64,000 bases of DNA, taken from assembly GCA_965212075.1 (NCBI GenBank), contig OZ243043.1:1302001-1366000 (forward strand). Direction: 5' to 3'. Below the pieces are notes generated by a model. The model saw only the letters and a list, made by a program, of their open reading frames with translations. It did no database searches and was not told where the DNA came from. Every line of letters begins with the position of its first letter. Position 1 is the stretch's first letter. Source of the stretch: CBDBUR01 sp965212075 (GTDB lineage: Bacteria; Pseudomonadota; Alphaproteobacteria; JAPOUT01; G958296285). Below, one piece after another: positions 17,566 to 25,306 of the stretch. The translations under genes were made by a program, and so were the position numbers.

Positions 17566-17871
17566 TTATTTTTGAATATATTGTTTTGCATAAAGATTCA
17601 TTTTTTTTGCCATATCAATATCATTCTGCGTGATGCCGCCAGCATCATGCGTCGTCAGCGCCACATTTACACGAGAATAGACATTTGTCCACTCAGGATG
17701 ATGATCCATCTTCTCGGCCAAAAGCGCCACTTGCGCCATCCACGCAAAGGCCGCAGAAAAGTTAGAGAAAAGATATTCTTTCACAATAGCTTCGCGATTT
17801 TTTGACATCGCCCAGCCCTCAAGTTGAGCGATCTGCTGCGTCAAATCTTGATGTGAAATTTTTTTAGCCAT
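17566..17871 (-). CDS. phhB: Pterin-4a-carbinolamine dehydratase
   Basis: Recycles 4a-hydroxytetrahydropterin by dehydration; often paired with phenylalanine hydroxylase. 101 residues, full family length. Signature EKMDHHPEW (His57, His58, Pro59) and TTHDAGGIT (His75, Asp76). No aromatic hydroxylase gene is in the window, so its substrate here is unclear; a role in general pterin or molybdopterin metabolism is possible. Its TAA lies inside the mdh ribosome-binding site. Confidence 0.92.
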   Translation of the reverse strand: MAKKISHQDLTQQIAQLEGWAMSKNREAIVKEYLFSNFSAAFAWMAQVALLAEKMDHHPEWTNVYSRVNVALTTHDAGGITQNDIDMAKKMNLYAKQYIQK

Positions 17872-17915
17872 TCCGGTTTCCCCTTCTGTGCAAAATAGTT
17901 TAGCATATTCAAATT

Positions 17916-18392
17916 ATGGTGCGCATTTTATTCATTTGTTATGGCAATATCTGCCGCTCACCGATGGCCGAAGGCGTGTTTCGTGTGCGCGCGAATGGGC
18001 TGGATGTCGAAACCGACAGCGCCGGCACAAGCGACTGGCATCAAGGCACGCCGCCCGATCAGCGCGCGCAAGCCATCTGCGCCAAACACGATATTGATAT
18101 TTCCACGCAGCGCGCGCGGCAAATCTGCGCTGAAGATTTCAATGATTTTGGTTTGATTCTGGTCATGGATCGCGACAATCTCGCTGCCGTCAAAGCGCTG
18201 AAGCCCAAAGGCGCGAGCGCCAAAATTGATTTGTTGCTTAACTATGCCGACAATCTCGCGGTGGATGAAGTGCCCGACCCCTATCATGACCGCGAAGAAG
18301 GCTTCGCCAAAGTGCTCACAATGATTGAAAAGGCCGTTGATGGTTTGATCCAAGAGCTTAAATCAGAAGCTCGGCGATCTGCACCGCATTGA
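17916..18392 (+). CDS. Low-molecular-weight protein tyrosine phosphatase
   Basis: Cytoplasmic cysteine phosphatase. 158 residues. P-loop CYGNICRS with nucleophile Cys8 and Arg14, and general-acid loop VPDPYHD with Asp121. Targets cannot be read from the sequence; no exopolysaccharide kinase lies nearby. The ATG has no visible Shine-Dalgarno site in the 44-bp divergent spacer, so it may be leaderless or weakly translated. Its last 35 bp overlap the end of asd on the other strand. Confidence 0.93.
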   Translation: MVRILFICYGNICRSPMAEGVFRVRANGLDVETDSAGTSDWHQGTPPDQRAQAICAKHDIDISTQRARQICAEDFNDFGLILVMDRDNLAAVKALKPKGASAKIDLLLNYADNLAVDEVPDPYHDREEGFAKVLTMIEKAVDGLIQELKSEARRSAPH

Positions 18393-19329
18393 GTGCTGCG
18401 CCTTTCAGCAAATTATCGGCGGTGATCCACATTTGCATGCCGTTTTCATCCGACGGGTCCGGGCGGATGCGCGAGACGAACACCGGATCGCGTCCGGCGC
18501 ATTCTTTGGGAGTCGCATAATCTTCCTCCACCACGACGCAGCCCGCAGCTTGGCTTAAAATATCTTTGACTTGCGCCACCGAGACTTTTTGCGCAAAGCG
18601 CAAAAACACCGCCTCGCTATGACCGACCAAAACCGGAACCCGCACGCAATGGGTGGACACTTTAATCTTCGGATCAAGAATTTTTGCGGTTTCCATCCGC
18701 ATTTTCCATTCTTCTTTTGTTTCGCCATTGTCAAGGAAAACATCAATTTTGGGAATCACATTAAACGCCAGAGAGGCGGAAGATGAATTTTCATTCCGCA
18801 CATCATCCATGAGCTGATCCATCGCCGCGCGGCCCGCGCCCGACGCTGACTGGTAGGTCGCGACATGAACCCGTTCTATTTTTTTGGCGCGGTGCAACGG
18901 TGCGAGCACGGTGACAAATTGCGCGGTTGAGCAATTCGGATTAGCGATGATGTTGCGCGCAAAACCGCGCGCGAGCAGATCGCCGTTAACTTCGGGTACG
19001 ATGAGCGGAACATCCTCATCCATGCGAAAATGCGAGGAATTATCAATCACGATGGCGCCCGATTCTGCAACACGCGGCGCATATTCCCGCGCCACCGCAG
19101 CTCCGGCGGCAAAAAAAGCCAGCCGCACATCAGAGAAATCAGCGTTTTCCAAAGCCTTGATCTGGTGCGCTTTGCCGCCGACATCAATCATTGTGCCCGC
19201 CGATCGCGCGGTCGCAAACAGCGACAGCCGATCATAGGCAAATGCGCGCTTGGTGAGCGTTTCAAGAATTTTGCGCCCGACATTACCGCTCGCGCCGACC
19301 AGCGCAATATGATTTTGAATGTTGTTCAT
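18358..19329 (-). CDS. asd: Aspartate-semialdehyde dehydrogenase
   Basis: NADPH-dependent reduction of aspartyl phosphate in the pathway to lysine, diaminopimelate, threonine and methionine. 323 residues. GASGNVGR near 12-19, active-site Cys133 in ANPNCSTAQ, and the SASGAGR segment. It follows leuB by 19 bp with no clear ribosome-binding site. The 3' end overlaps the phosphatase gene convergently. Here it ends a leu operon, a common alphaproteobacterial order. Confidence 0.96.
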   Translation of the reverse strand: MNNIQNHIALVGASGNVGRKILETLTKRAFAYDRLSLFATARSAGTMIDVGGKAHQIKALENADFSDVRLAFFAAGAAVAREYAPRVAESGAIVIDNSSHFRMDEDVPLIVPEVNGDLLARGFARNIIANPNCSTAQFVTVLAPLHRAKKIERVHVATYQSASGAGRAAMDQLMDDVRNENSSSASLAFNVIPKIDVFLDNGETKEEWKMRMETAKILDPKIKVSTHCVRVPVLVGHSEAVFLRFAQKVSVAQVKDILSQAAGCVVVEEDYATPKECAGRDPVFVSRIRPDPSDENGMQMWITADNLLKGAALNAVQIAELLI

Positions 19330-19348
19330 AACAGGACTTTACAAGACT

Positions 19349-20449
19349 TTAAGCGTGTTGCAAAAGAGCTTCAAGCACGGCGCGCGTCATATCCTGCGTT
19401 GAAAGTGATGCGCCGCCATCGGCAATGTCGGCGGTGCGATGGCCCGCGGCGAGCACATCTGAGACGGCATTTTCAATCAAGAGAGCATCGTCGGGGCGGT
19501 CAAAGGAATAACGCATGGCCATCGCCACTGACAAAATCATCGCGAGCGGATTGGCTTTATTTTGTCCGGCGATATCAGGCGCTGAACCATGCACCGGCTC
19601 ATAAAGCGCGGACCTTCGGCCATTTTGCGCCGCCGCGCCCAAAGAGGCCGAAGGCAGCATGCCCAGCGAGCCGGTGAGCTGCGCGGCAATGTCCGACAAC
19701 ATGTCGCCGAACAGATTATCGGTGACGATGACGTCAAATTGCTTTGGCTGGCGCACCAATTGCATCGCGCAATTATCGGCAAGCATATGATCAAGCGCGA
19801 TGTCAGGATAATCCTGCTCATGCAGCTTGATGACCTCTTCATGCCAGAGCTGTCCGGCCTCCATGACGTTGCGCTTATCGACCGACGTGGCGCGCTTTGA
19901 ACGCACCCGCGCAAAATCAAACGCCACGCGCGCGATGCGGCGAATTTCGTCGCTATCATAGACATGGCTATTGACGCCGCGCCTTTTGCCCGCGCCCAAA
20001 TCTTCTATGAAGCGCGGCTCGCCAAAATAAACGCCGCCGGTGAGCTCGCGCACGATCAGAATGTCCAGCCCTTCCACCAGATCGCGCTTGAGCGGTGAGG
20101 CATCGGCTAATGCAGGAAAACAAAAAGCCGGGCGCAAATTGGCAAACAAATCAAGCTGTTTGCGCAAAGCTAGCAATCCCGCCTCTGGCCGATGTTCATA
20201 AGCAACATGAGCCCATTGCGCGCCGCCGACCGCGCCAAAAATAATCGCGTCAGCTTCATGCGCTTTTTGCATCGTCGCTTCACTGATCGCCGCGCCTTCT
20301 TGGTCATAGGCCGCGCCGCCGACAAGCGCTTCGTCCATCTCCATGTCAAAGGCGCGATTCTCCGCAAGCCAAATCAAAACACGCTTGGCTTCGGCCATCA
20401 CTTCAGGGCCAATTCCGTCCCCGGGCAGCAGAAGAATTTTCGTGCTCAT
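19349..20449 (-). CDS. leuB: 3-isopropylmalate dehydrogenase
   Basis: Third leucine-specific step: NAD-dependent oxidation and decarboxylation of 3-isopropylmalate. 366 residues. GDGIGPEV start motif, substrate region RELTGGVYFGEPR, and metal/NAD block TDNLFGDMLSDIAAQLTGS. It starts 11 bp after leuD. Normal length. Confidence 0.97.
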   Translation of the reverse strand: MSTKILLLPGDGIGPEVMAEAKRVLIWLAENRAFDMEMDEALVGGAAYDQEGAAISEATMQKAHEADAIIFGAVGGAQWAHVAYEHRPEAGLLALRKQLDLFANLRPAFCFPALADASPLKRDLVEGLDILIVRELTGGVYFGEPRFIEDLGAGKRRGVNSHVYDSDEIRRIARVAFDFARVRSKRATSVDKRNVMEAGQLWHEEVIKLHEQDYPDIALDHMLADNCAMQLVRQPKQFDVIVTDNLFGDMLSDIAAQLTGSLGMLPSASLGAAAQNGRRSALYEPVHGSAPDIAGQNKANPLAMILSVAMAMRYSFDRPDDALLIENAVSDVLAAGHRTADIADGGASLSTQDMTRAVLEALLQHA

Positions 20450-20460
20450 GATGAAATCTT

Positions 20461-21066
20461 TTACACCCAGGGCGACGCAAGGTGCTGCTTCTGTTCAAAA
20501 CCAGAAATCACTTTCTGCTTTTCAAGCGTCAGCGCAATGTCATCAAGCCCGTTGAGAAGACAATGTTTATCGGAAGCGTCAATGTCAAAATGAATCTGCT
20601 CGCCATCAGGGCGCATGATTTTTTGCGCCGACAGGTCTATCGTCAAACGCGCATTCGCACCCTTTTCGGCATCTTCCATCAAAAGCGCGACTTTGTCATC
20701 CGGCAAAGTGATCGGCAGGATTCCGTTTTTCAGCGCGTTGATGCGAAAAATATCGGCAAAGCTGGGTGCGATCACACAGCGAATCCCAAAATCCAGCAAA
20801 GCCCAAGGCGCATGTTCGCGCGATGAGCCGCAGCCAAAATTCTCGCCAGTGATCAAAATTTCCGCCTGCCGCCAGCCGGACCGGTTCAGCACAAAATCAG
20901 GTTTGACCGCGCCCGCTTCATCGGTGCGCAATTCGTGGAAAAGATATTGCCCCAGCCCCGATTTTTTGATCGTTTTCAAAAATTGCTTCGGAATGATCAT
21001 ATCGGTATCCACATTGATCATTCTCAACGGCGCGGCGATGGCGGAAAGAATCGTAAATTTTTGCAT
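20461..21066 (-). CDS. leuD: 3-isopropylmalate dehydratase small subunit
   Basis: Swivel-domain subunit of isopropylmalate isomerase, partner of LeuC. 201 residues from MQKFTILSAIAAPL, the third of three consecutive in-frame starts (GTG 21072, ATG 21069, ATG 21066). It is chosen because AGG in the leuC stop region is about 8 bases away and homologs begin MQKF. NVDTDMIIPKQFLK and FGCGSSREHAPWAL motifs are intact. Confidence 0.95.
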   Translation of the reverse strand: MQKFTILSAIAAPLRMINVDTDMIIPKQFLKTIKKSGLGQYLFHELRTDEAGAVKPDFVLNRSGWRQAEILITGENFGCGSSREHAPWALLDFGIRCVIAPSFADIFRINALKNGILPITLPDDKVALLMEDAEKGANARLTIDLSAQKIMRPDGEQIHFDIDASDKHCLLNGLDDIALTLEKQKVISGFEQKQHLASPWV

Positions 21067-21075
21067 CATCACTAC

Positions 21076-22488
21076 CTAAATTTCGCGCACATCAACAAAA
21101 TGACCGGCCATTGCGGCAGCCGCCGCCATTGCGGGCGAGACCAAATGGGTGCGGCCACCGCGCCCTTGGCGGCCTTCAAAATTGCGGTTGGAGGTCGAGG
21201 CACAGCGCTCGCCCGATTTGAGCTTATCGTCATTCATCGCCAGACACATCGAACAGCCCGGCTCGCGCCATTCAAAGCCGGCTTGGATAAAAATTTTATC
21301 CAGCCCCTCGGCTTCGGCCTGCGCCTTGACCAGTCCCGACCCCGGCACGATCATCGCCTGCACACGCTCAGCAACAGAGCCGTTCATGCGCGCGATCGTT
21401 TTTGCGACCTCGCGCAAATCTTCAATGCGGCCATTGGTGCAAGAGCCAATGAAAACGCGGTCAAGCGCAATATCGAGAATTTTTTGATTGGGAGACAGCC
21501 CCATATAATCCAGCGCGCGGATCATCGCTTGGCGGCGCGCGGGCGTTGCGGCCTGTTTGGGATCGGGCACGCGGCCTGTAACCGCGACGACATCTTGCGG
21601 GCTCGTCCCCCAGCTCACGAGCGGCGGCAGTGCGGCGGCATCCAAAATGACTTCGCGGTCAAAATGCGCGGCTTGATCGGAGCGCAAAAGCTGCCAAACT
21701 TCACACGCTTGGTGCCATGAATCTCCTTTGGGCGCGCGCGGGCGATCTTTGAGATAAGCGAAAGTTTTGTCATCGGGCGCGATGAGGCCAGCTTTGGCAC
21801 CGGCCTCAATAGACATATTGCAGACGGTCATGCGCCCTTCCATCGACAGATGCGCGATCGCCTCGCCGTCATATTCAATGACATGGCCGGTGCCGCCGCT
21901 CGTGCCGATTTCGCCGATGATGGCGAGGATCAAATCCTTCGCGGTGATGTGAGCGGGCAGAAGATTGTCCACGCGCACACGCATATTGCGCGCCTTTTTT
22001 TGGACCAGAGTCTGCGTGGCGAGCACATGCTCCACTTCTGACGTGCCGATGCCGTGCGCCAGCGCGCCAAACGCGCCATGCGTTGCGGTATGGCTGTCGC
22101 CGCAGACAATGGTCGTGCCGGGCAAAGTAAAGCCCTGCTCCGGGCCGATGATATGGACAATGCCCTGCCTTTGATCGGACGGCGCAAAAAATTCAATGCC
22201 GAAGTCGCCGGCGTTGCGCGCCAAAGTTTCCACCTGCAGGCGCGATTCGGGGTCTTCAATATCTTTTATATCGTAGCCGCGATTTTGCGTCGGCACATTA
22301 TGATCAGCGACCGCGAGTGTGCGCGCGGGCTGGCGCACAAGGCGTCCGGCCTGCCGCAGCCCTTCAAAAGCCTGCGGGCTGGTGACTTCATGGACAAGAT
22401 GGCGATCAATATAAAGCAATCCGGCGCCATTTTCGTCTGTTGCAATCAGATGATTATCCCAGATTTTATCGTAAAGCGTTTTCGGCAT
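21076..22488 (-). CDS. leuC: 3-isopropylmalate dehydratase large subunit
   Basis: Iron-sulfur subunit of isopropylmalate isomerase. 470 residues. [4Fe-4S] ligands are GSCTNG (near 350) and Cys412/Cys415 in GCSMCLAMND. GDSHTATHGAFG active-site block is present. It starts 17 bp downstream of rplS with GAGGG upstream, so it may be read from the rpsP operon; no separate leader peptide or attenuator is visible in that 17-bp gap. Confidence 0.97.
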   Translation of the reverse strand: MPKTLYDKIWDNHLIATDENGAGLLYIDRHLVHEVTSPQAFEGLRQAGRLVRQPARTLAVADHNVPTQNRGYDIKDIEDPESRLQVETLARNAGDFGIEFFAPSDQRQGIVHIIGPEQGFTLPGTTIVCGDSHTATHGAFGALAHGIGTSEVEHVLATQTLVQKKARNMRVRVDNLLPAHITAKDLILAIIGEIGTSGGTGHVIEYDGEAIAHLSMEGRMTVCNMSIEAGAKAGLIAPDDKTFAYLKDRPRAPKGDSWHQACEVWQLLRSDQAAHFDREVILDAAALPPLVSWGTSPQDVVAVTGRVPDPKQAATPARRQAMIRALDYMGLSPNQKILDIALDRVFIGSCTNGRIEDLREVAKTIARMNGSVAERVQAMIVPGSGLVKAQAEAEGLDKIFIQAGFEWREPGCSMCLAMNDDKLKSGERCASTSNRNFEGRQGRGGRTHLVSPAMAAAAAMAGHFVDVREI

Positions 22489-22505
22489 AAATTTTGCCCT
22501 CTTTA

Positions 22506-22985
22506 TTATTTTTTTGAAGCCGCTTTTTTCTTTACGCTCTTCTTTTTTGCCGTTTTCTTTTTGACAGCTTTTTTGGCCACTTTCTTTTTTGCCGCAGTTT
22601 TCTTTTGCGCGGCAGGTTTCTTCTCAGATTTTGTATCGCGCCGCTCAGGCAGCCGCGCCGCCTTGCCTTGCAAAGCGCGCAAATAATAAAGCTTGGCGCG
22701 GCGCACACGCGCGCGGCGGATCACTTGGATCGATTCCACGATCGGGCTATGCAGCGCAAAGACGCGCTCAACGCCGGTGCCATGTGATATTTTGCGCAAA
22801 GTGAATCGCGCACTCATCTGTCCGCCTGAGCGCGCAATGCACACGCCTTCAAATGCCTGAATGCGCTCGCGTGTGCCCTCGCGCACGCGCACATTGACTT
22901 TCAGTGAATCGCCGGGCGCAAAATCGGGAATGTCAGCGCCCAATTCAGCAATCTGCGCTTTTTGAATGTCTTCCATTAAACTCAT
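22506..22985 (-). CDS. rplS: Ribosomal protein L19 with lysine-rich C-terminal tail
   Basis: 50S protein at the subunit interface. 159 residues against about 115 usual. The core ends near residue 113 (RRAKLYYLRALQGKAARLPER). The remaining 45 residues are almost only Lys, Ala, Val, Thr and Ser in KKxA/AKKK repeats, like histone H1-type tails. 116 bp separates it from trmD, enough for an internal promoter: TGC-TATATC (coding strand, 23075-23080) is a possible extended -10, with TTAACA 19 bases before it. Confidence 0.95.
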   Translation of the reverse strand: MSLMEDIQKAQIAELGADIPDFAPGDSLKVNVRVREGTRERIQAFEGVCIARSGGQMSARFTLRKISHGTGVERVFALHSPIVESIQVIRRARVRRAKLYYLRALQGKAARLPERRDTKSEKKPAAQKKTAAKKKVAKKAVKKKTAKKKSVKKKAASKK

Positions 22986-23101
22986 TTTATCTGGCCATGT
23001 TTTTGCGCATTATTTTGCGCGATTTTGCGCGCGCGGCATTTCGCGGCGGCAAAATGAAAAAGGGTGAGAATCTTGATATAGCACGAGTGCCAGCGATTTT
23101 G

Positions 23102-23818
23102 TTAAAATTTTTTGAGCAAATCGGGGCGACGCGCGGCGGTGCGATCGGCGGCGCGCGCCTGACGCCATTGGCGGATCGCCGCATGATCGCCCGAGAGCAA
23201 CACTTCGGGAATGGCGCGGCCTTCCCACAGGCGCGGACGGGTATAATGCGGATATTCCAACAGGCCTGCGGCGAAGCTTTCCTCTTCCAGCGAGGCCGCC
23301 CGCCCTACCACGCCGGGCAGCAGGCGAAGGATCGCCTCGAGCAGGGCGCAGGCGGCGGTTTCGCCTCCGGCGAGCACAAAGTCGCCGATAGAGATTTCCT
23401 GCGCGTCGCGCGCATCCAGCACACGCTGGTCAACGCCTTCATAGCGGCCACAGAGAATAATGATTCCTGTGCCGCGCGCGAAATCTGCGACTTTATCTTG
23501 AGTCAGACGATGGCCGGACGGCGTGAGATAGATTAAAGGGCGCTGATCCTCAGCGCCGCGCGCTTGGTCAATCGCCGCCGCCGCGACATCCGCGCGCAAC
23601 ACCATGCCTGCGCCGCCGCCGGCGGGCGCGCCATCAATATGATGATGGGGATAATCTTGCGGTGCAAAGTCTTTGAGATCAATCACATCTAAATCCCAAA
23701 TGCCCTTTTGCGCCGCTTGACCGATGAGACTTACCGCCAAAGGTCCGGGAAAACATTGAGGAAAAAGCGTGATCACACTCGCGCGCCATGATGCGGCGCT
23801 GGGCGCTGCGCTAGACAT
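23102..23818 (-). CDS. trmD: tRNA (guanine-37-N1) methyltransferase
   Basis: SPOUT enzyme that methylates G37 of tRNAs with G36, preventing frameshifting. 238 residues. Trefoil-knot motifs LCGRYEGVDQR and EISIGDFVLAGGETA are present, as is the substrate segment GGGAGMV. Starts 6 bp after rpsP; in most proteobacteria rimM sits between them, but it is missing here. Confidence 0.96.
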   Translation of the reverse strand: MSSAAPSAASWRASVITLFPQCFPGPLAVSLIGQAAQKGIWDLDVIDLKDFAPQDYPHHHIDGAPAGGGAGMVLRADVAAAAIDQARGAEDQRPLIYLTPSGHRLTQDKVADFARGTGIIILCGRYEGVDQRVLDARDAQEISIGDFVLAGGETAACALLEAILRLLPGVVGRAASLEEESFAAGLLEYPHYTRPRLWEGRAIPEVLLSGDHAAIRQWRQARAADRTAARRPDLLKKF

Positions 23819-23824
23819 TTAGAT

Positions 23825-24415
23825 TTATTTCTCTTGATCAGCTTCAGCTTGATCTTTATCTTTATCTTCATCTTGTGCCGAAGAGGGTTCAGCCGCAGAT
23901 TCTTCAGTAGGCATTTCTTCAGCGGGCGCTTCTTCAGCAGATTGCTCTTCGGGTGCAGCGGACACAGCCTCTTCTTTCTCTTCTTTTGTTGCGGCTTCTG
24001 CTGCCTCTTTCTCTTTAACTTCTTTTTTCTCTTTAGCTTCTTTGATTTTAGCTTCTTGGGCTTCTTGCGCAGCCTGAGCGCGCGCTTGCGCTTTGGCTTT
24101 TGGCTTGGCCTTTTGCGGATTATGCCGCGCTGGCGCTTCGCGCATATTCGCCGCACTTAAAAATTGCGCAATGCGATCACTTGGCTGCGCACCGCGCGCG
24201 AGCCAAAACTTAATGCGCTCCTCATTGAGCGCCACCCGCATGCGTCCTTTATCTTTGGTCTCGCTGGGCTGCGCGGTTTTGGGGATCAGCGGATTATAAG
24301 AGCCGAGCCGCTCAATATGACGGCCATCGCGCGGCGCGCGCGCATCGGCGACGACGATATGATAAAAGGGGCGCTTTTTTGCTCCGGCGCGCGCCAGCCT
24401 GATTCTGAGAGCCAT
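23825..24415 (-). CDS. rpsP: Ribosomal protein S16 with long charged C-terminal extension
   Basis: 30S protein. 196 residues; the S16 fold takes about the first 85 (MALRIRLARAGAKKRPFYHIVVADAR, noted by its core RPFYHIVVADAR). The remaining roughly 110 residues start basic (KAKPKAKAQARA), become mixed Lys/Glu (KEAKEKKEVKEKE), and end acidic (APAEEMPTEES, DEDKDKDQAEADQEK), likely a helical then disordered polyampholyte. GGAG lies 5 bases before the ATG and a TTGACA-type promoter just upstream. First gene of the run rpsP-trmD-rplS-leuCDB-asd. Confidence 0.95.
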   Translation of the reverse strand: MALRIRLARAGAKKRPFYHIVVADARAPRDGRHIERLGSYNPLIPKTAQPSETKDKGRMRVALNEERIKFWLARGAQPSDRIAQFLSAANMREAPARHNPQKAKPKAKAQARAQAAQEAQEAKIKEAKEKKEVKEKEAAEAATKEEKEEAVSAAPEEQSAEEAPAEEMPTEESAAEPSSAQDEDKDKDQAEADQEK

Positions 24416-24444
24416 TTTGTCTCCGTAAAAAAGTGGAAAAAACT

Positions 24445-24474
24445 AGATTAGTCAAAAGATGAGGAATATGTCAA
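24445..24474 (-). promoter_or_regulatory. Putative promoter of the rpsP operon
   Basis: Coding-strand TTGACA (perfect -35, plus 24469-24474), 18-base spacer, TAATCT (plus 24445-24450; 3 of 6 match to TATAAT). It lies 30-59 bp before the rpsP ATG in the divergent spacer with dapF. Confidence 0.55.
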
Positions 24475-24484
24475 GAATGGGCCT

Positions 24485-25306
24485 ATGGATATTCACATTC
24501 AACGCATGAACGGGCTAGGCAATCGCTTTGCGATCTTGGATTTCAGGGAGGCTGCGGCCAGTTTTCCGGAGAAGGCGGCTTTGGCGCGGCAGGTGGGCGG
24601 CTGCGATCAGGCTTTGTTTTTGCTGCCGCCGCGCGGTGCGGGCGATCTGCGGATGGAGATTTTCAACCGCGATGGCAGCGAGGCCGAAGCCTGCGGCAAT
24701 GGGACGCGCTGTGTCGCTTGGGCCGAAATGCGGCGGCTGGGGCGCAAAGCGGTGGTGATTGAGACTAAAGGCGGGGCGCTCACCTGCCGGATCGAGGGCG
24801 ATCAGGTTGAAGTGGATATGGGCGCACCGCGCTTTGGCTGGGATCAGATCAAGCTCTCCGAGCGCCGCGCGGATACGACATGGCTGTCATTTGCCAATCT
24901 GCCTGCGTCTCTTGGCGCGGGCACGACGCTCAATATGGGCAATCCGCATATTGTGTTTTTTCCGCAGGACATGGCGGCACTGGACATCAAACAGATCGGC
25001 GCAGCACTTGAACATGATCTTTTATTTCCCGAAGGCGTCAACATCACTTTGGCGGCGCAAAAAGCGGCGGATCATTTGAATATCAAAGTTTGGGAGCGCG
25101 GCGCGGGCGCGACAAGGGCTTGCGGTACTGCGGCGTGCGCAGCGTTGGTGGCCGCACATCGCCGCAAAATGAACGTCCGGCGCGCGGCCAAAGTTGAGCT
25201 GCCGGGCGGCATTTTGGATGTTTGCTGGCGCGAAGACGACGGCCATGTTCTGATGACCGGACCGGTCGCTTGGGACGGCGAGGAGACCATTCATGTCGCG
25301 TGCTAA
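24485..25306 (+). CDS. dapF: Diaminopimelate epimerase
   Basis: Cofactor-independent epimerase converting LL- to meso-diaminopimelate for lysine and peptidoglycan. 273 residues. Catalytic Cys70 (EACGNGTRC) and Cys213 (TRACGTAAC). The usual GLGNDF motif reads GLGNRF here, a substitution in an otherwise conserved block. Works downstream of the asd product made from the opposite strand. Overlaps mtaB by 14 bp. Confidence 0.95.
   Translation: MDIHIQRMNGLGNRFAILDFREAAASFPEKAALARQVGGCDQALFLLPPRGAGDLRMEIFNRDGSEAEACGNGTRCVAWAEMRRLGRKAVVIETKGGALTCRIEGDQVEVDMGAPRFGWDQIKLSERRADTTWLSFANLPASLGAGTTLNMGNPHIVFFPQDMAALDIKQIGAALEHDLLFPEGVNITLAAQKAADHLNIKVWERGAGATRACGTAACAALVAAHRRKMNVRRAAKVELPGGILDVCWREDDGHVLMTGPVAWDGEETIHVAC

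Noticed and set aside
20935..21720. 261-codon open frame opposite leuC
   Set aside because: Antisense shadow of leuC with His/Arg/Ala-rich non-protein-like content.
23080..23095. Sigma-54 promoter (TGGCAC) before rplS
   Set aside because: The downstream TTGC element is missing at the required spacing.
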